From: Rhodocyclaceae bacterium
GTDB lineage: Bacteria > Pseudomonadota > Gammaproteobacteria > Burkholderiales > Rhodocyclaceae
NCBI GenBank assembly: GCA_018262875.1
Contig: JADFDL010000035.1
Coordinates: forward strand, 1-10,033
Length of the DNA: 10,033 nucleotides
Direction of reading: 5' to 3'
Below the pieces are notes generated by a model. It searched no databases. It saw nothing but the letters and a program-made list of their open reading frames with translations, and was not told where the DNA came from. The number at the start of each line of letters is the position of its first letter. Position 1 is the first letter of the stretch. The translations under genes were made by a program, and so were the position numbers. This document shows, in pieces, positions 1 to 7,165 of this stretch.

Positions 1-28
1 TGTGCGAATGGCCGGAGAAAACCGCAGG

Positions 29-1141
29 ATGAGCCGGATCGCTACAGCCTTGGCCTCGGCCGACAAGGCCGACCCGGAACTGGCCGCCGATGTCGTGCGC
101 ACGGCGCTCGACCGCGCCGGCGTCGGCATCGCCCGCAGCGTGCTGCTCCTCCTCAGCTCGGATTTCGTGCATCAGGCCCACGCCGCCGTGCTGGCCGCCT
201 CGCGCGCCGCGCACTGCCTGCAGGTGACCGGCTGCACGGCGCCGGGCGTATTCACCGAGGAGGACTGGGTGCTCGACCGCCCCGCCGCCTGCGCCATGGT
301 CTTCGGTGGCGGCAGCGGACTGGCGGCGCATCCCGAGGCGGATGCCCCCCTGCTCAGCCTGGCCGCGCCGAACGCCGCCGGCCGCAGTTGGCTGGAAAGT
401 GGCGGGCAACGCTACGGCCTGCTGTCGACCGACAACAGCGCGCACGGCGCCGGGCGCATCTGGTGCCACGGCAAGCTGGCCGCCGACGGACGCTGCGAAA
501 CGGCGGTCGCCGGTGCACGCGCGGCCATTGGCGTCTCGCGCGGGATGCGCATCCTCGGCGAGCCGCGTCCCGTAACGTGCAACGGCCGCAACGTGCTGAA
601 GATGGGAGAACATTCCGCGCTCAATGCACTGCTGCGCGAACTGCCGCTGGACATGCGCGAAATGGAGAAGCTGCCTTTCCACCTGCTGGCAGCCGGCATC
701 GTCAAGGGCCGGCCGGACCGCGCCATCGAGGAAGGCCGCTTCACCCTGGTGCCGATCATCGCCGCCAGCCACGAGGAACGCTCGGTCACCCTGACGCTAC
801 CGCTGGACGATGGCGACCGGATTTTCTGGGCGATGCGGCAAGGACTGGCGGCGGAAAACGACATGCGGCGGCTCGCCGGCGAACTGTCGGGAAAGCTCGG
901 CGGGGAGCCGGACTTCGGCCTGCTTTTCTCCTGCCTCGGTCGCGGCCCCTGGTTCTTCGGCGGCGAAGACCGCGACTTGGCCGTGGTCAAGGAACGCTTT
1001 CCCGGCCTGCCGCTGATCGGCGCCTACGGCGGCGGTCAAATCGCCCCGCTCTTCAGCGGCAACGAGCAGGTGCACAACGCCGCGGTGCTGGCCCTCTTCG
1101 CCGAAAATGCCACAGAGACAGGGGCTGGCACCGGTGTTTGA
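29..1141 (+). CDS. FIST domain-containing sensory protein (FIST_N + FIST_C)
   Basis: This is probably a cytoplasmic small-ligand sensor. FIST domains are known as input modules of bacterial signalling proteins, proposed to bind small molecules such as amino acids; no ligand can be read here. The chosen start gives 370 residues, beginning MSRIATALAS. FIST_N covers roughly residues 20-200 (VTGCTAPGVFTEEDW near its start) and FIST_C roughly 215-355, with the characteristic SCLGRGPW (about 301-308) and GGGQIAP (334-340). The glutamate usual in the last motif (GEI-P) is Gln here. No signal peptide, TM segment or output domain is visible, so it is a stand-alone FIST protein and must act through a partner. 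I chose ATG 29 because it matches the usual family N-terminus and has GGAG at 14-17, but in-frame GTG 2 and ATG 8 exist and the window edge hides any earlier start. Its 3' end overlaps the DUF1841 gene by 8 nt. The family call is firm; the start is uncertain. Confidence 0.85.
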   Translation: MSRIATALASADKADPELAADVVRTALDRAGVGIARSVLLLLSSDFVHQAHAAVLAASRAAHCLQVTGCTAPGVFTEEDWVLDRPAACAMVFGGGSGLAAHPEADAPLLSLAAPNAAGRSWLESGGQRYGLLSTDNSAHGAGRIWCHGKLAADGRCETAVAGARAAIGVSRGMRILGEPRPVTCNGRNVLKMGEHSALNALLRELPLDMREMEKLPFHLLAAGIVKGRPDRAIEEGRFTLVPIIAASHEERSVTLTLPLDDGDRIFWAMRQGLAAENDMRRLAGELSGKLGGEPDFGLLFSCLGRGPWFFGGEDRDLAVVKERFPGLPLIGAYGGGQIAPLFSGNEQVHNAAVLALFAENATETGAGTGV

Positions 1142-1592
1142 CCCTACGCGCGATCAGGCCCGCCTGTTCTTCCTCGAGGCCTGGCGCAAGCATGGCGCGA
1201 AGGAGTTCGTCTCGCCGCTGGAGGATGCGGCGATTCGCCTCATCTCGCTGCACCCCGAATACCACCGCCTGCTGGAAGACCGTGAAACGGCGCTCGCCCG
1301 AGAGTGGACGCCGGAATCCGGCGAGGCCAATCCCTTCCTGCACCTCTCGCTGCACCTGGCCGTCGAGGAGCAGCTCTCCATCGACCAGCCGCCCGGCCTG
1401 CGCACCGCCTTCGAGGGGCTGCTTGCCCGGCATGGCGACCGCCACGCCGCCCTGCACGACGTGCTGGAATGCCTCGGCGAAACGATGTGGCGTGCGCAGA
1501 AAAGTCAGTCTCCGCCGGACGGCGAAGCCTACGTCGAGTGCGTCAGGCGGAAAGGGCCTGCCCCCCATCCCCCTTCCCGCGGAAGGGGGTGA
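1134..1592 (+). CDS. DUF1841 family protein with repeat-derived C-terminal tail
   Basis: This is a small soluble protein of unknown function, recognised as DUF1841 from the opening FDPTRDQARLFFLEAW, the central NPFLHLSLHLAVEEQLSIDQ and the ending DVLECLGETMW. The start used is GTG 1134, giving 152 residues. It places the typical Met-Phe-(Asn/Asp)-Pro N-terminus first and has AGGGG at 1120-1124 with a 9-nt spacer. An in-frame ATG at 1107 would add nine residues but has no ribosome binding site. GTG 1134 lies inside the end of the FIST gene, so the two are probably co-transcribed and translationally coupled. The family normally ends near the motif seen here as YVECVRR. The extra tail, KGPAPHPPSRGRG, is encoded by an inverted repeat that also supplies the TGA stop. 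It therefore looks like an intergenic repeat that replaced the original stop. Whether the tail matters is unknown. Confidence 0.88.
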   Translation: MFDPTRDQARLFFLEAWRKHGAKEFVSPLEDAAIRLISLHPEYHRLLEDRETALAREWTPESGEANPFLHLSLHLAVEEQLSIDQPPGLRTAFEGLLARHGDRHAALHDVLECLGETMWRAQKSQSPPDGEAYVECVRRKGPAPHPPSRGRG

Positions 1593-1616
1593 CGGCGGTT
1601 CGCGGGTTTCACCCGC
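1569..1616. repeat. Tandem inverted repeats, dispersed-repeat-like, at the DUF1841 3' end
   Basis: Two hairpins lie side by side. The first has a perfect 9-bp stem (CCCCCTTCC 1569-1577 with GGAAGGGGG 1581-1589) and a CGC loop, and overlaps the last codons of the DUF1841 gene. The second has a 6-bp stem (GCGGGT 1602-1607 with ACCCGC 1611-1616) and a TTC loop. The C-rich/G-rich palindrome, translating as PHPPSRGRG, resembles short intergenic repeats common in GC-rich proteobacteria. No T-tract follows, so a classical intrinsic terminator is not supported. It may still end or stabilise the transcript. Whether it is dispersed cannot be shown from one copy. Confidence 0.6.
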
Positions 1617-1630
1617 TCCATCGTCGCAAT

Positions 1631-1674
1631 GCCGCGCCTTGGCGTGGCCCGGCGGCGCGGCTGAAAGTCAGCCG
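1631..1674. other. Overlapping hairpins at the HDOD gene stop, possible transcript-end structure
   Basis: GCCGCGCC (1631-1638) pairs perfectly with GGCGCGGC (1654-1661) across a 15-nt loop. A second hairpin, CGGCTGA (1658-1664) with TCAGCCG (1668-1674), has a 3-nt loop and contains the stop codon of the minus-strand HDOD gene (1668-1670). The two share bases 1658-1661, so they are mutually exclusive. There is no T-run on either strand. They may act as a transcript-end barrier between convergent genes, but that is inference. Confidence 0.4.
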
Positions 1675-2555
1675 GCCCGATACGCCTGGATCTCGCGCAG
1701 ATCCACCGCCAGGCCGCGCGCCAGGTCGTCGATGTCGTCCTCGAACCAGCCCAGGTGGCCGAGTGCCGCTTCCCTGGCATGCTCCCATTCGGCATCGTCT
1801 GGATAGTTGAGGAAACGCGCGACGATGTGCTCGGAAATCAGGCGTATCGCCACCAGCAGGCAGACATCGGGCGTTGCATGCCTGCCGGGCGCCGAAAAGA
1901 TCACCGGTTCGTGATGGTAGCGGATGGCCCAGACCACCTGGTCGGGCAGGTACCAGTTGCGCGCCAGCAGGGCGCCGACAACGACATGGTTGGTGTGATG
2001 GCGCCCATCCTCTATCGCCGTCACCGCCAGGGGCGTGGCGTTGGCCTCCATCAGCGTCTGCCTGTAGTCGGAGAATTTCTGCATCAGGATGGCGATGCCG
2101 GCATCGTGGAAGAGACCGAACGTGTAGGCGTCGTCAGTGGATACGCCGGGCAGGCGGCCGGCCAGATAGGCCGACACCACGGCGTTGTAATTGGAGCGCT
2201 CCCAGAAGCGCGCCAACGTCGGCGCCCCGACCCCGCCCAGGCTCTGCTTGAGCACAACGCCGTAGACGATTTTCAACAGGTTGCGCAACCCCAGCACCGC
2301 CACCGCCTGCTGCACCGACTGCACCTTGCGCCGCAGGGCGAAGAAGGGCGAGTTGGCCGACTTGAGCACGGCGGCGGCGAGCGCCACGTCACCGGTGATG
2401 AGGCGCGAGATGCGGATGAAGTCGATATCCTCGCGCCGGGTTTCGCCGAGCAGTTCGACAATGATTTCCGGACAGGGCGGGACGGAAATATTCTTCATCG
2501 TCTCGGCCGCCACTGCATCGGACAGATCGGCATCGAATAAATCCGCTACATCCAT
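1668..2555 (-). CDS. HDOD domain-containing signalling protein
   Basis: This is a 295-residue soluble protein made essentially of one HDOD domain (about residues 20-215) plus a helical C-terminal part. HDOD proteins are HD-related regulators found in c-di-GMP, stress and chemotaxis-type networks, usually acting by protein contact rather than catalysis. Visible marks are SVPPCPEIIVELL near the N-terminus, FGLFHDAGIAIL (H150-D151), the HHTNHVVVGALLARNW stretch (H186, H187, H190), and YHHEP (H214-H215). It thus keeps more of the HD metal-ligand histidines than many HDOD proteins do. I chose ATG 2555 because AGGAG (minus strand, 2561-2565) sits 5 nt upstream; the open frame continues to 3635 only as an antisense shadow of the MoxR gene. 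It converges on the DUF1841 gene and diverges from the MoxR operon. Phosphohydrolase activity is possible but unproven. The family call is firm; the target is unknown. Confidence 0.88.
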   Translation of the reverse strand: MDVADLFDADLSDAVAAETMKNISVPPCPEIIVELLGETRREDIDFIRISRLITGDVALAAAVLKSANSPFFALRRKVQSVQQAVAVLGLRNLLKIVYGVVLKQSLGGVGAPTLARFWERSNYNAVVSAYLAGRLPGVSTDDAYTFGLFHDAGIAILMQKFSDYRQTLMEANATPLAVTAIEDGRHHTNHVVVGALLARNWYLPDQVVWAIRYHHEPVIFSAPGRHATPDVCLLVAIRLISEHIVARFLNYPDDAEWEHAREAALGHLGWFEDDIDDLARGLAVDLREIQAYRAG

Positions 2556-2625
2556 CGTTGCTCCTGTTGTCGGTTCCCGCCTTCGATCCCGCTTGTTTGG
2601 CATTGTGCGCCGGATTCGGCATTGC

Positions 2626-2631
2626 ATTGTA
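2626..2631 (-). promoter_or_regulatory. Possible -10 element for the HDOD gene
   Basis: Read on the minus strand, 2631-2626 is TACAAT, a 5/6 match to the sigma70 -10 consensus, about 70 bp before the HDOD start codon. I cannot see a good -35 hexamer at the right spacing, so this is weak support. Confidence 0.25.
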
Positions 2632-2699
2632 TCGAAAAAAGCCCTCGCCTCTCCCCGCACAGCGCCTCCTGTTTGTGGATAAACCGAACCGCCAGCATC

Positions 2700-2705
2700 T
2701 ATAAT
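2700..2705 (+). promoter_or_regulatory. Candidate -10 element for the MoxR-cyclase-VWA operon
   Basis: A perfect TATAAT lies 30 bp before the MoxR start codon, in the 180-bp divergent spacer. That would put transcription start near 2712 and leave a leader of about 24 nt. No clear -35 hexamer is present at 16-18 bp; the nearest TTG (TTGTGG, 2673-2678) is 21 bp away. The promoter may therefore need an activator. The rest of the spacer (2566-2699) shows nothing else I can name. Confidence 0.4.
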
Positions 2706-2735
2706 TGGCCTCTCCCCCCAGAATGGATTGTCACC

Positions 2736-3587
2736 ATGCGCTTCGAAGGCTCCACCGATTACGTCGCCACGCAGGACCTCATGCTGGCGGTCAATGCCGC
2801 CATCGCCCTGCAGCGTCCCCTCCTCGTCAAGGGCGAGCCGGGCACCGGCAAGACCATGCTGGCCGAGACCGTCGCCGAGGCGCTTGGCCTGCCGCTGCTG
2901 CAGTGGCACATCAAGTCCACCACCAAGGCGCAGCAGGGCCTCTACGAATACGACGCCGTCTCGCGCCTGCGCGACTCCCAGCTCGGCGGCGAGCACGGCA
3001 GCCGCGTCCACGACATTTCCAACTACATCGTCAAGGGCGTGCTGTGGCAGGCCTTCAGCGCCGAAACGCCGACGGTGCTGCTCATCGACGAGGTCGACAA
3101 GGCCGACATCGAATTCCCCAACGACCTGCTGCGCGAACTCGACCGCATGGAGTTCTATGTCTACGAAACGCGGGAACTGGTCAAGGCCCGGCATCGCCCC
3201 ATCGTCTTCATCACCAGCAACAACGAGAAGGAGCTGCCCGACGCCTTCCTGCGCCGCTGCTTCTTCCATTACATCAAGTTTCCCGACAAGGAAACGATGC
3301 AGAGCATCATCGACGTGCACTTTCCCGGCCTGAAGCAGGCGCTGATCCGCGAGGCGCTGGAAGTGTTCTTCGATCTGCGCGAGATTCCCGGACTGAAAAA
3401 GAAACCCTCCACCTCGGAACTGCTCGACTGGCTGAAGCTGCTCGTCGCCGAAGACATTCCGCCCGAGGCGCTGCGCACCAAGGACCAGAAGGCCGCCATC
3501 CCGCCGCTGCATGGCGCCCTGCTGAAAAACGAGCAGGACGTACATCTGTTCGAACGCCTCGTTTTCATGGCGCGCCAGAATCGCTGA
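2736..3587 (+). CDS. MoxR-family AAA+ ATPase
   Basis: This is a cytoplasmic AAA+ ATPase of the MoxR type. Such proteins usually pair with VWA proteins as chaperone-like machines that insert cofactors into enzymes or remodel complexes. It has 283 residues: Walker A GEPGTGKT (33-40), Walker B VLLIDE (114-119) followed by VDKA, sensor 1 ITSNN (159-163), and arginines 173-174 after DAFL as the likely arginine finger. The C-terminal helical lid follows to the end. All core ATPase motifs look intact. I chose ATG 2736 (MRFEGSTDYV) because it begins the recognisable family N-terminus. The longer in-frame start at 2622 would read through the promoter region. The ribosome binding site is weak. The stop codon overlaps the next start by 1 nt (TGATG), so it is probably coupled to the diguanylate cyclase gene, with the VWA partner third in the operon. 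The target complex is unknown. Confidence 0.9.
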   Translation: MRFEGSTDYVATQDLMLAVNAAIALQRPLLVKGEPGTGKTMLAETVAEALGLPLLQWHIKSTTKAQQGLYEYDAVSRLRDSQLGGEHGSRVHDISNYIVKGVLWQAFSAETPTVLLIDEVDKADIEFPNDLLRELDRMEFYVYETRELVKARHRPIVFITSNNEKELPDAFLRRCFFHYIKFPDKETMQSIIDVHFPGLKQALIREALEVFFDLREIPGLKKKPSTSELLDWLKLLVAEDIPPEALRTKDQKAAIPPLHGALLKNEQDVHLFERLVFMARQNR

Positions 3588-5986
3588 TGCGCGTTCTCCT
3601 TCTTCTCCTGGCCGCACTGCTGTCGCTCCCCGCAAGCGCGCTGGAGAAGGTCACCCTGCAGTTGAAATGGAAGCACCAGTTCCAGTTCGCCGGCTATTAC
3701 GCAGCGCAGGAAAAAGGCTATTTCCGTGAAGCCGGGCTGGACGTGAGCATCATCGAGGCCGGGCCGGAAACCGATCCGGTACGCGAAGTGCTCGACGGTC
3801 GCGCCCAGTTCGGCGTCTCGAATTCGGCGCTGCTCCTGGAACGTGCGAAGGGCAAACCGGTGATGGCGCTGGCGGTGATTTTCCAGCATTCGCCCCTCAT
3901 CCTCGCTGCGCGTCGCGATGAAGGCATCCGCACCGTTCACGACCTCGTCGACAAGCGCCTGATGATCGAGCCGCATGCCGACGAAATCTTCGCCTACCTG
4001 CGCAAGGAAGGCATCAGCGAGGCGCAGTTGCAGATACAGCCGCACAGTCTGGATCACCAGGATCTGATCGACGGCCAAACCGACGTGCTGACCGCCTACA
4101 GCACCGACGAACCCTTCTTCTTCGAGAAAAAGAAATTCGCCTACCTCGAATTGTCGCCGCGCGCCGCCGGCATCGACTTCTACGGCGACAACCTGTTTAC
4201 CTCGTCCGGGCAGATCGCGCGCCGGCCCGAGCAGGTAAAGGCCTTCCGCGATGCCAGCCTCAAGGGCTGGGCGTATGCCATGCAGCACCAGGATGAGATG
4301 GCCGACCTGATCATCGCCCGCTACGGCAACCGCAAGAGCCGCGAGCACCTGCTCTACGAAGCCCGCGAAATGCACAGCATGCTGCGGCCGGACCTCATTG
4401 AAATCGGTCACATGAATCCCGGCCGATGGAAGCACATCGCGGACATCTATGCCGACATGGGCATGATGGACCGCGACTTCCCCATGCAAGAATTTCTCTA
4501 CGACCCGGCGCCGCAGACCGATCGCCGCATGACGGCAACTGCCGCCGCCAGTTCAGTGCTTGCCCTGTTTCTTGCCGCCGTGATAGTGGGCTTCATCGGA
4601 CTGACGCGAAAACTCCGGCAGGAAATCGCCAGCCGAAGGCTTACCGAAGCCGAACTTCGCGAAAGCGACCGGAAATTCCGCACCATTGCCGACACCTCGC
4701 CGATCGCCCTGCTCATCACCCGCCCCGCGGACGGCAAGGTGATCTATGCCAACCAAACCGCAGCCGAGCTGGGCGGCCTGCCGCTTGAAGAACTGGTCGG
4801 CAGCGATGTCACGCGCTTCTATCCGGATCCATCCGAGCGCCAGCGCTTTCTCGACGAACTGCGCGCCACCGGCTCGGTTCGCAACCAGGTCATCGAGTTC
4901 ATGCGCGACGACGGCACCCCGCTGCTGACGCAACGCTCCGCCACGCTGGGAACGCTTGCCGAACAGCCGGCGCTGTTCGTTGCCATCGCCGACCTGCGCG
5001 AGCGCAAGCGGCTGGAGGCCGCGCTGCTGGCGCGCGGCGCCGCCATCGAGGCCGCCGCCGAGGGCGTCGCCATCACCGATCCGAACGGCATGATCGAGTA
5101 TGTCAATCCTGCCCTGACCCGCAACACCGGCTATGCGACAGAAGAACTGGTCGGCCAGCACACGCGCATCTTCAGCAGCGGCCAGCACGAAACGGCCTTC
5201 TATGAAAACCTGTGGCATACCATCCGCCAGGGGCGCATTTGGCGCGGAGAAATCGTCAACCGCCGCAAGGACGGCAGCCTGTTTACCGAACTGATGGCCA
5301 TTGCCCCGGTCTGCAACGAAAAGGGCGAGACGGTGCATTACGTCGCCATCAAGCACGACATTTCCGAGAGAAAAAAGATGGAAACCGAACTCAAGGAAAA
5401 CAACGCCACGCTCCTGCACCAACTGTACGAGATCAACCGGCTGCAGGCGGAACTGCGCGAGCTGGCGGTGCGCGACGGCCTGACCAACCTGTTCAACCGC
5501 CGCTATCTCGACGAAACCCTGGAGCGCGAACTGGCACGCGCCAAGCGGGAAGGCTACCCCTTGTCGCTGGTCATGATCGACATCGATCATTTCAAGAAGC
5601 TGAACGACACCTATGGCCATCAGGCCGGCGACAAGGTGCTGCGCGAACTGGCCGCCCTCCTCTGGGGCAATATCCGGACGGAGGACGTACCCTGCCGCTA
5701 TGGCGGCGAGGAATTTCTCGTCCTGCTGCCGCGCATGCCGCTGGACATCGCCCTGGAGCGCGCCGAAAGCTGGCGCAAGTCCCTGGCGTCAACCCGGGTG
5801 CCGTTCGGCGACTTCCATCTCGAGACGACCATCTCCTGCGGACTATCGGCCTATCCGGAGCATGCGCGCACCCCCGACGATCTGATACGCTGCTGCGACG
5901 AGGCGCTGTACAAGGCCAAGCGCCAGGGACGCAATCGCAGCGAAATTTTCCATCCCGACCATTCCGGCCATCCCGCCCACAAGTAG
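3587..5986 (+). CDS. Membrane diguanylate cyclase with periplasmic NMT1/THI5-like sensor, two PAS domains and GGDEF
   Basis: This is predicted to make c-di-GMP from two GTP in response to a periplasmic ligand. The 799 residues run as follows: a signal peptide (1 to about 18, ending ASA); a solute-binding domain of the NMT1/THI5/SsuA type (about 20-310), opening with LQLKWKHQFQFAGYYAAQE; a TM helix (about 319-339); PAS 1 (about 361-470); PAS 2 with its PAC end (about 480-598); a short coiled-coil linker; and GGDEF (about 625-785). The active-site motif is GGEEF (706-710). An RxxD inhibitory site (RTED, 697-700) lies exactly five residues before it, so product feedback inhibition is expected. 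No EAL domain is present. The ligand is unknown. Related binding proteins take up thiamine-pyrimidine precursors, sulfonates or similar molecules, which is not enough to assign one here. The start ATG overlaps the MoxR stop by 1 nt and the VWA gene follows after 6 nt, so it is embedded in the MoxR-VWA operon. Cyclase activity is well supported; the signal is not. Confidence 0.93.
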   Translation: MRVLLLLLAALLSLPASALEKVTLQLKWKHQFQFAGYYAAQEKGYFREAGLDVSIIEAGPETDPVREVLDGRAQFGVSNSALLLERAKGKPVMALAVIFQHSPLILAARRDEGIRTVHDLVDKRLMIEPHADEIFAYLRKEGISEAQLQIQPHSLDHQDLIDGQTDVLTAYSTDEPFFFEKKKFAYLELSPRAAGIDFYGDNLFTSSGQIARRPEQVKAFRDASLKGWAYAMQHQDEMADLIIARYGNRKSREHLLYEAREMHSMLRPDLIEIGHMNPGRWKHIADIYADMGMMDRDFPMQEFLYDPAPQTDRRMTATAAASSVLALFLAAVIVGFIGLTRKLRQEIASRRLTEAELRESDRKFRTIADTSPIALLITRPADGKVIYANQTAAELGGLPLEELVGSDVTRFYPDPSERQRFLDELRATGSVRNQVIEFMRDDGTPLLTQRSATLGTLAEQPALFVAIADLRERKRLEAALLARGAAIEAAAEGVAITDPNGMIEYVNPALTRNTGYATEELVGQHTRIFSSGQHETAFYENLWHTIRQGRIWRGEIVNRRKDGSLFTELMAIAPVCNEKGETVHYVAIKHDISERKKMETELKENNATLLHQLYEINRLQAELRELAVRDGLTNLFNRRYLDETLERELARAKREGYPLSLVMIDIDHFKKLNDTYGHQAGDKVLRELAALLWGNIRTEDVPCRYGGEEFLVLLPRMPLDIALERAESWRKSLASTRVPFGDFHLETTISCGLSAYPEHARTPDDLIRCCDEALYKAKRQGRNRSEIFHPDHSGHPAHK

Positions 5987-5992
5987 AAGCGC

Positions 5993-7165
5993 ATGCTGAT
6001 CGATTTTTTCCACCACCTGAAAGCCGGCAAGCTGCCGGTCTCGACCAGGGAATTCCTTACCCTGCTGGAAGCCCTGCAGAAGCATGTCGCCGGGCACAGC
6101 ATCGACGACTTCTACTACCTCTCGCGCACCTGCCTGGTCAAGGACGAGACGAACTACGACAAATTCGACAAGGCCTTCGGCGAGTATTTCAAGGGAGTCG
6201 AGCGCATCCCCGGCCTGGAAGCCGAAATCCCCGAGGACTGGCTGCGCCTGATGGCGAAAAAGCACCTGACACCGGAGGAGAAAGCCAAGCTGCAGGCGCT
6301 AGGCTGGGACAAGCTGATGGAGGAGTTCAAGAAGCGTTTGCAGGAGCAGAAGAAACGCCATGCCGGCGGCAGCAAGTGGATCGGCACCGGCGGCTCCAGC
6401 CCCTTCGGCGCGCATGGCTACCACCCGGAGGGCATTCGCGTCGGCGGCGAATCCGCCGGCAACCGCACGGCAGTCAAAGTGTGGGAAAACCGCGAATTCA
6501 GCAACCTCGACGACAAGGTGGAACTGGGCACGCGCAACATCAAGGTGGCGCTGCGCCGGCTGCGCCGCTTCGCCCGCGACGGCGCGGCCGAAGAGCTCGA
6601 CCTCGACGGCACCATCTCGTCGACGGCGCGCAACGCCGGCTGGCTCGACATCCTGATGCGCCCGGAGCGCCACAACAAGGTCAAGGTGCTGCTGTTTCTC
6701 GACATCGGCGGCTCGATGGACGACCACATCCGCGTCTGCGAGGAAATGTTCTCGGCAGCCAGGACCGAGTTCAAGCACCTCGAGTATTTTTACTTCCACA
6801 ACTGCGTCTACGACCATGTCTGGCGCGACAACCGGCGCCGCCATTCCGAGCGTTTTTCATTGTGGGACGTCATGCACAAGTACGGCCCCGACTACAAGCT
6901 GATCCTGGTCGGCGACGCCACCATGAGCCCCTACGAGATCATGCAGCCGGGCGGCTCGGTCGAATACATGAACGAGGAATCCGGCGCCGCCTGGATGCGC
7001 CGCCTGCTCGACACCTACCCGCATGCGGTCTGGCTCAATCCCGAGCCGGAACACCTGTGGCCCTACCGCCACTCCATTACCCTGCTGCACAATCTGATGG
7101 GCAGCAGGATGTTCCCGCTGACACTGGAAGGCCTGGAACGGGCCATGCGCCTGCTGAGCAAGTAG
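5993..7165 (+). CDS. VWA domain-containing protein (CoxE-like), MoxR partner
   Basis: This is a 390-residue soluble protein, probably the VWA partner of the MoxR ATPase two genes upstream. Such pairs are known to mature or remodel metalloenzymes and other complexes (CoxD/CoxE, RavA/ViaA, NorQ/NorD). The N-terminal half is helical and charged (residues 1-120), followed by a Gly-rich segment (GTGGSSPFGAHGYHPEG). The C-terminal VWA fold begins near residue 230 with VLLFLDIGGSMDDH. The metal-site (MIDAS) motif is thus D237-x-G239-x-S241, with Gly in place of the usual first Ser. VGDATMSP near 306-313 supplies a later acidic position (D308). There is no signal peptide or TM segment. The start ATG lies 6 nt after the cyclase stop with only a weak AGAAG upstream, so it probably depends on coupling. 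The family call is firm; the substrate is unknown. Confidence 0.88.
   Translation: MLIDFFHHLKAGKLPVSTREFLTLLEALQKHVAGHSIDDFYYLSRTCLVKDETNYDKFDKAFGEYFKGVERIPGLEAEIPEDWLRLMAKKHLTPEEKAKLQALGWDKLMEEFKKRLQEQKKRHAGGSKWIGTGGSSPFGAHGYHPEGIRVGGESAGNRTAVKVWENREFSNLDDKVELGTRNIKVALRRLRRFARDGAAEELDLDGTISSTARNAGWLDILMRPERHNKVKVLLFLDIGGSMDDHIRVCEEMFSAARTEFKHLEYFYFHNCVYDHVWRDNRRRHSERFSLWDVMHKYGPDYKLILVGDATMSPYEIMQPGGSVEYMNEESGAAWMRRLLDTYPHAVWLNPEPEHLWPYRHSITLLHNLMGSRMFPLTLEGLERAMRLLSK

Noticed and set aside
388-1806. 472-residue plus-strand frame overlapping the FIST and DUF1841 genes
   Set aside because: Its composition is dominated by Arg, Pro and Ala, as expected for a shifted frame of GC-rich coding DNA, and both overlapped genes are recognised.
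2622-2735. Upstream ATG giving the MoxR protein 38 extra residues
   Set aside because: The added residues do not resemble the family and the region holds a perfect TATAAT; MRFEGSTDYV at 2736 is the natural start.
2556-3635. Long upstream extension of the minus-strand HDOD frame to 655 residues
   Set aside because: The extension is antisense to the MoxR gene, crosses the promoter region, and shows no domain. ATG 2555 with AGGAG 5 nt upstream fits the family start.
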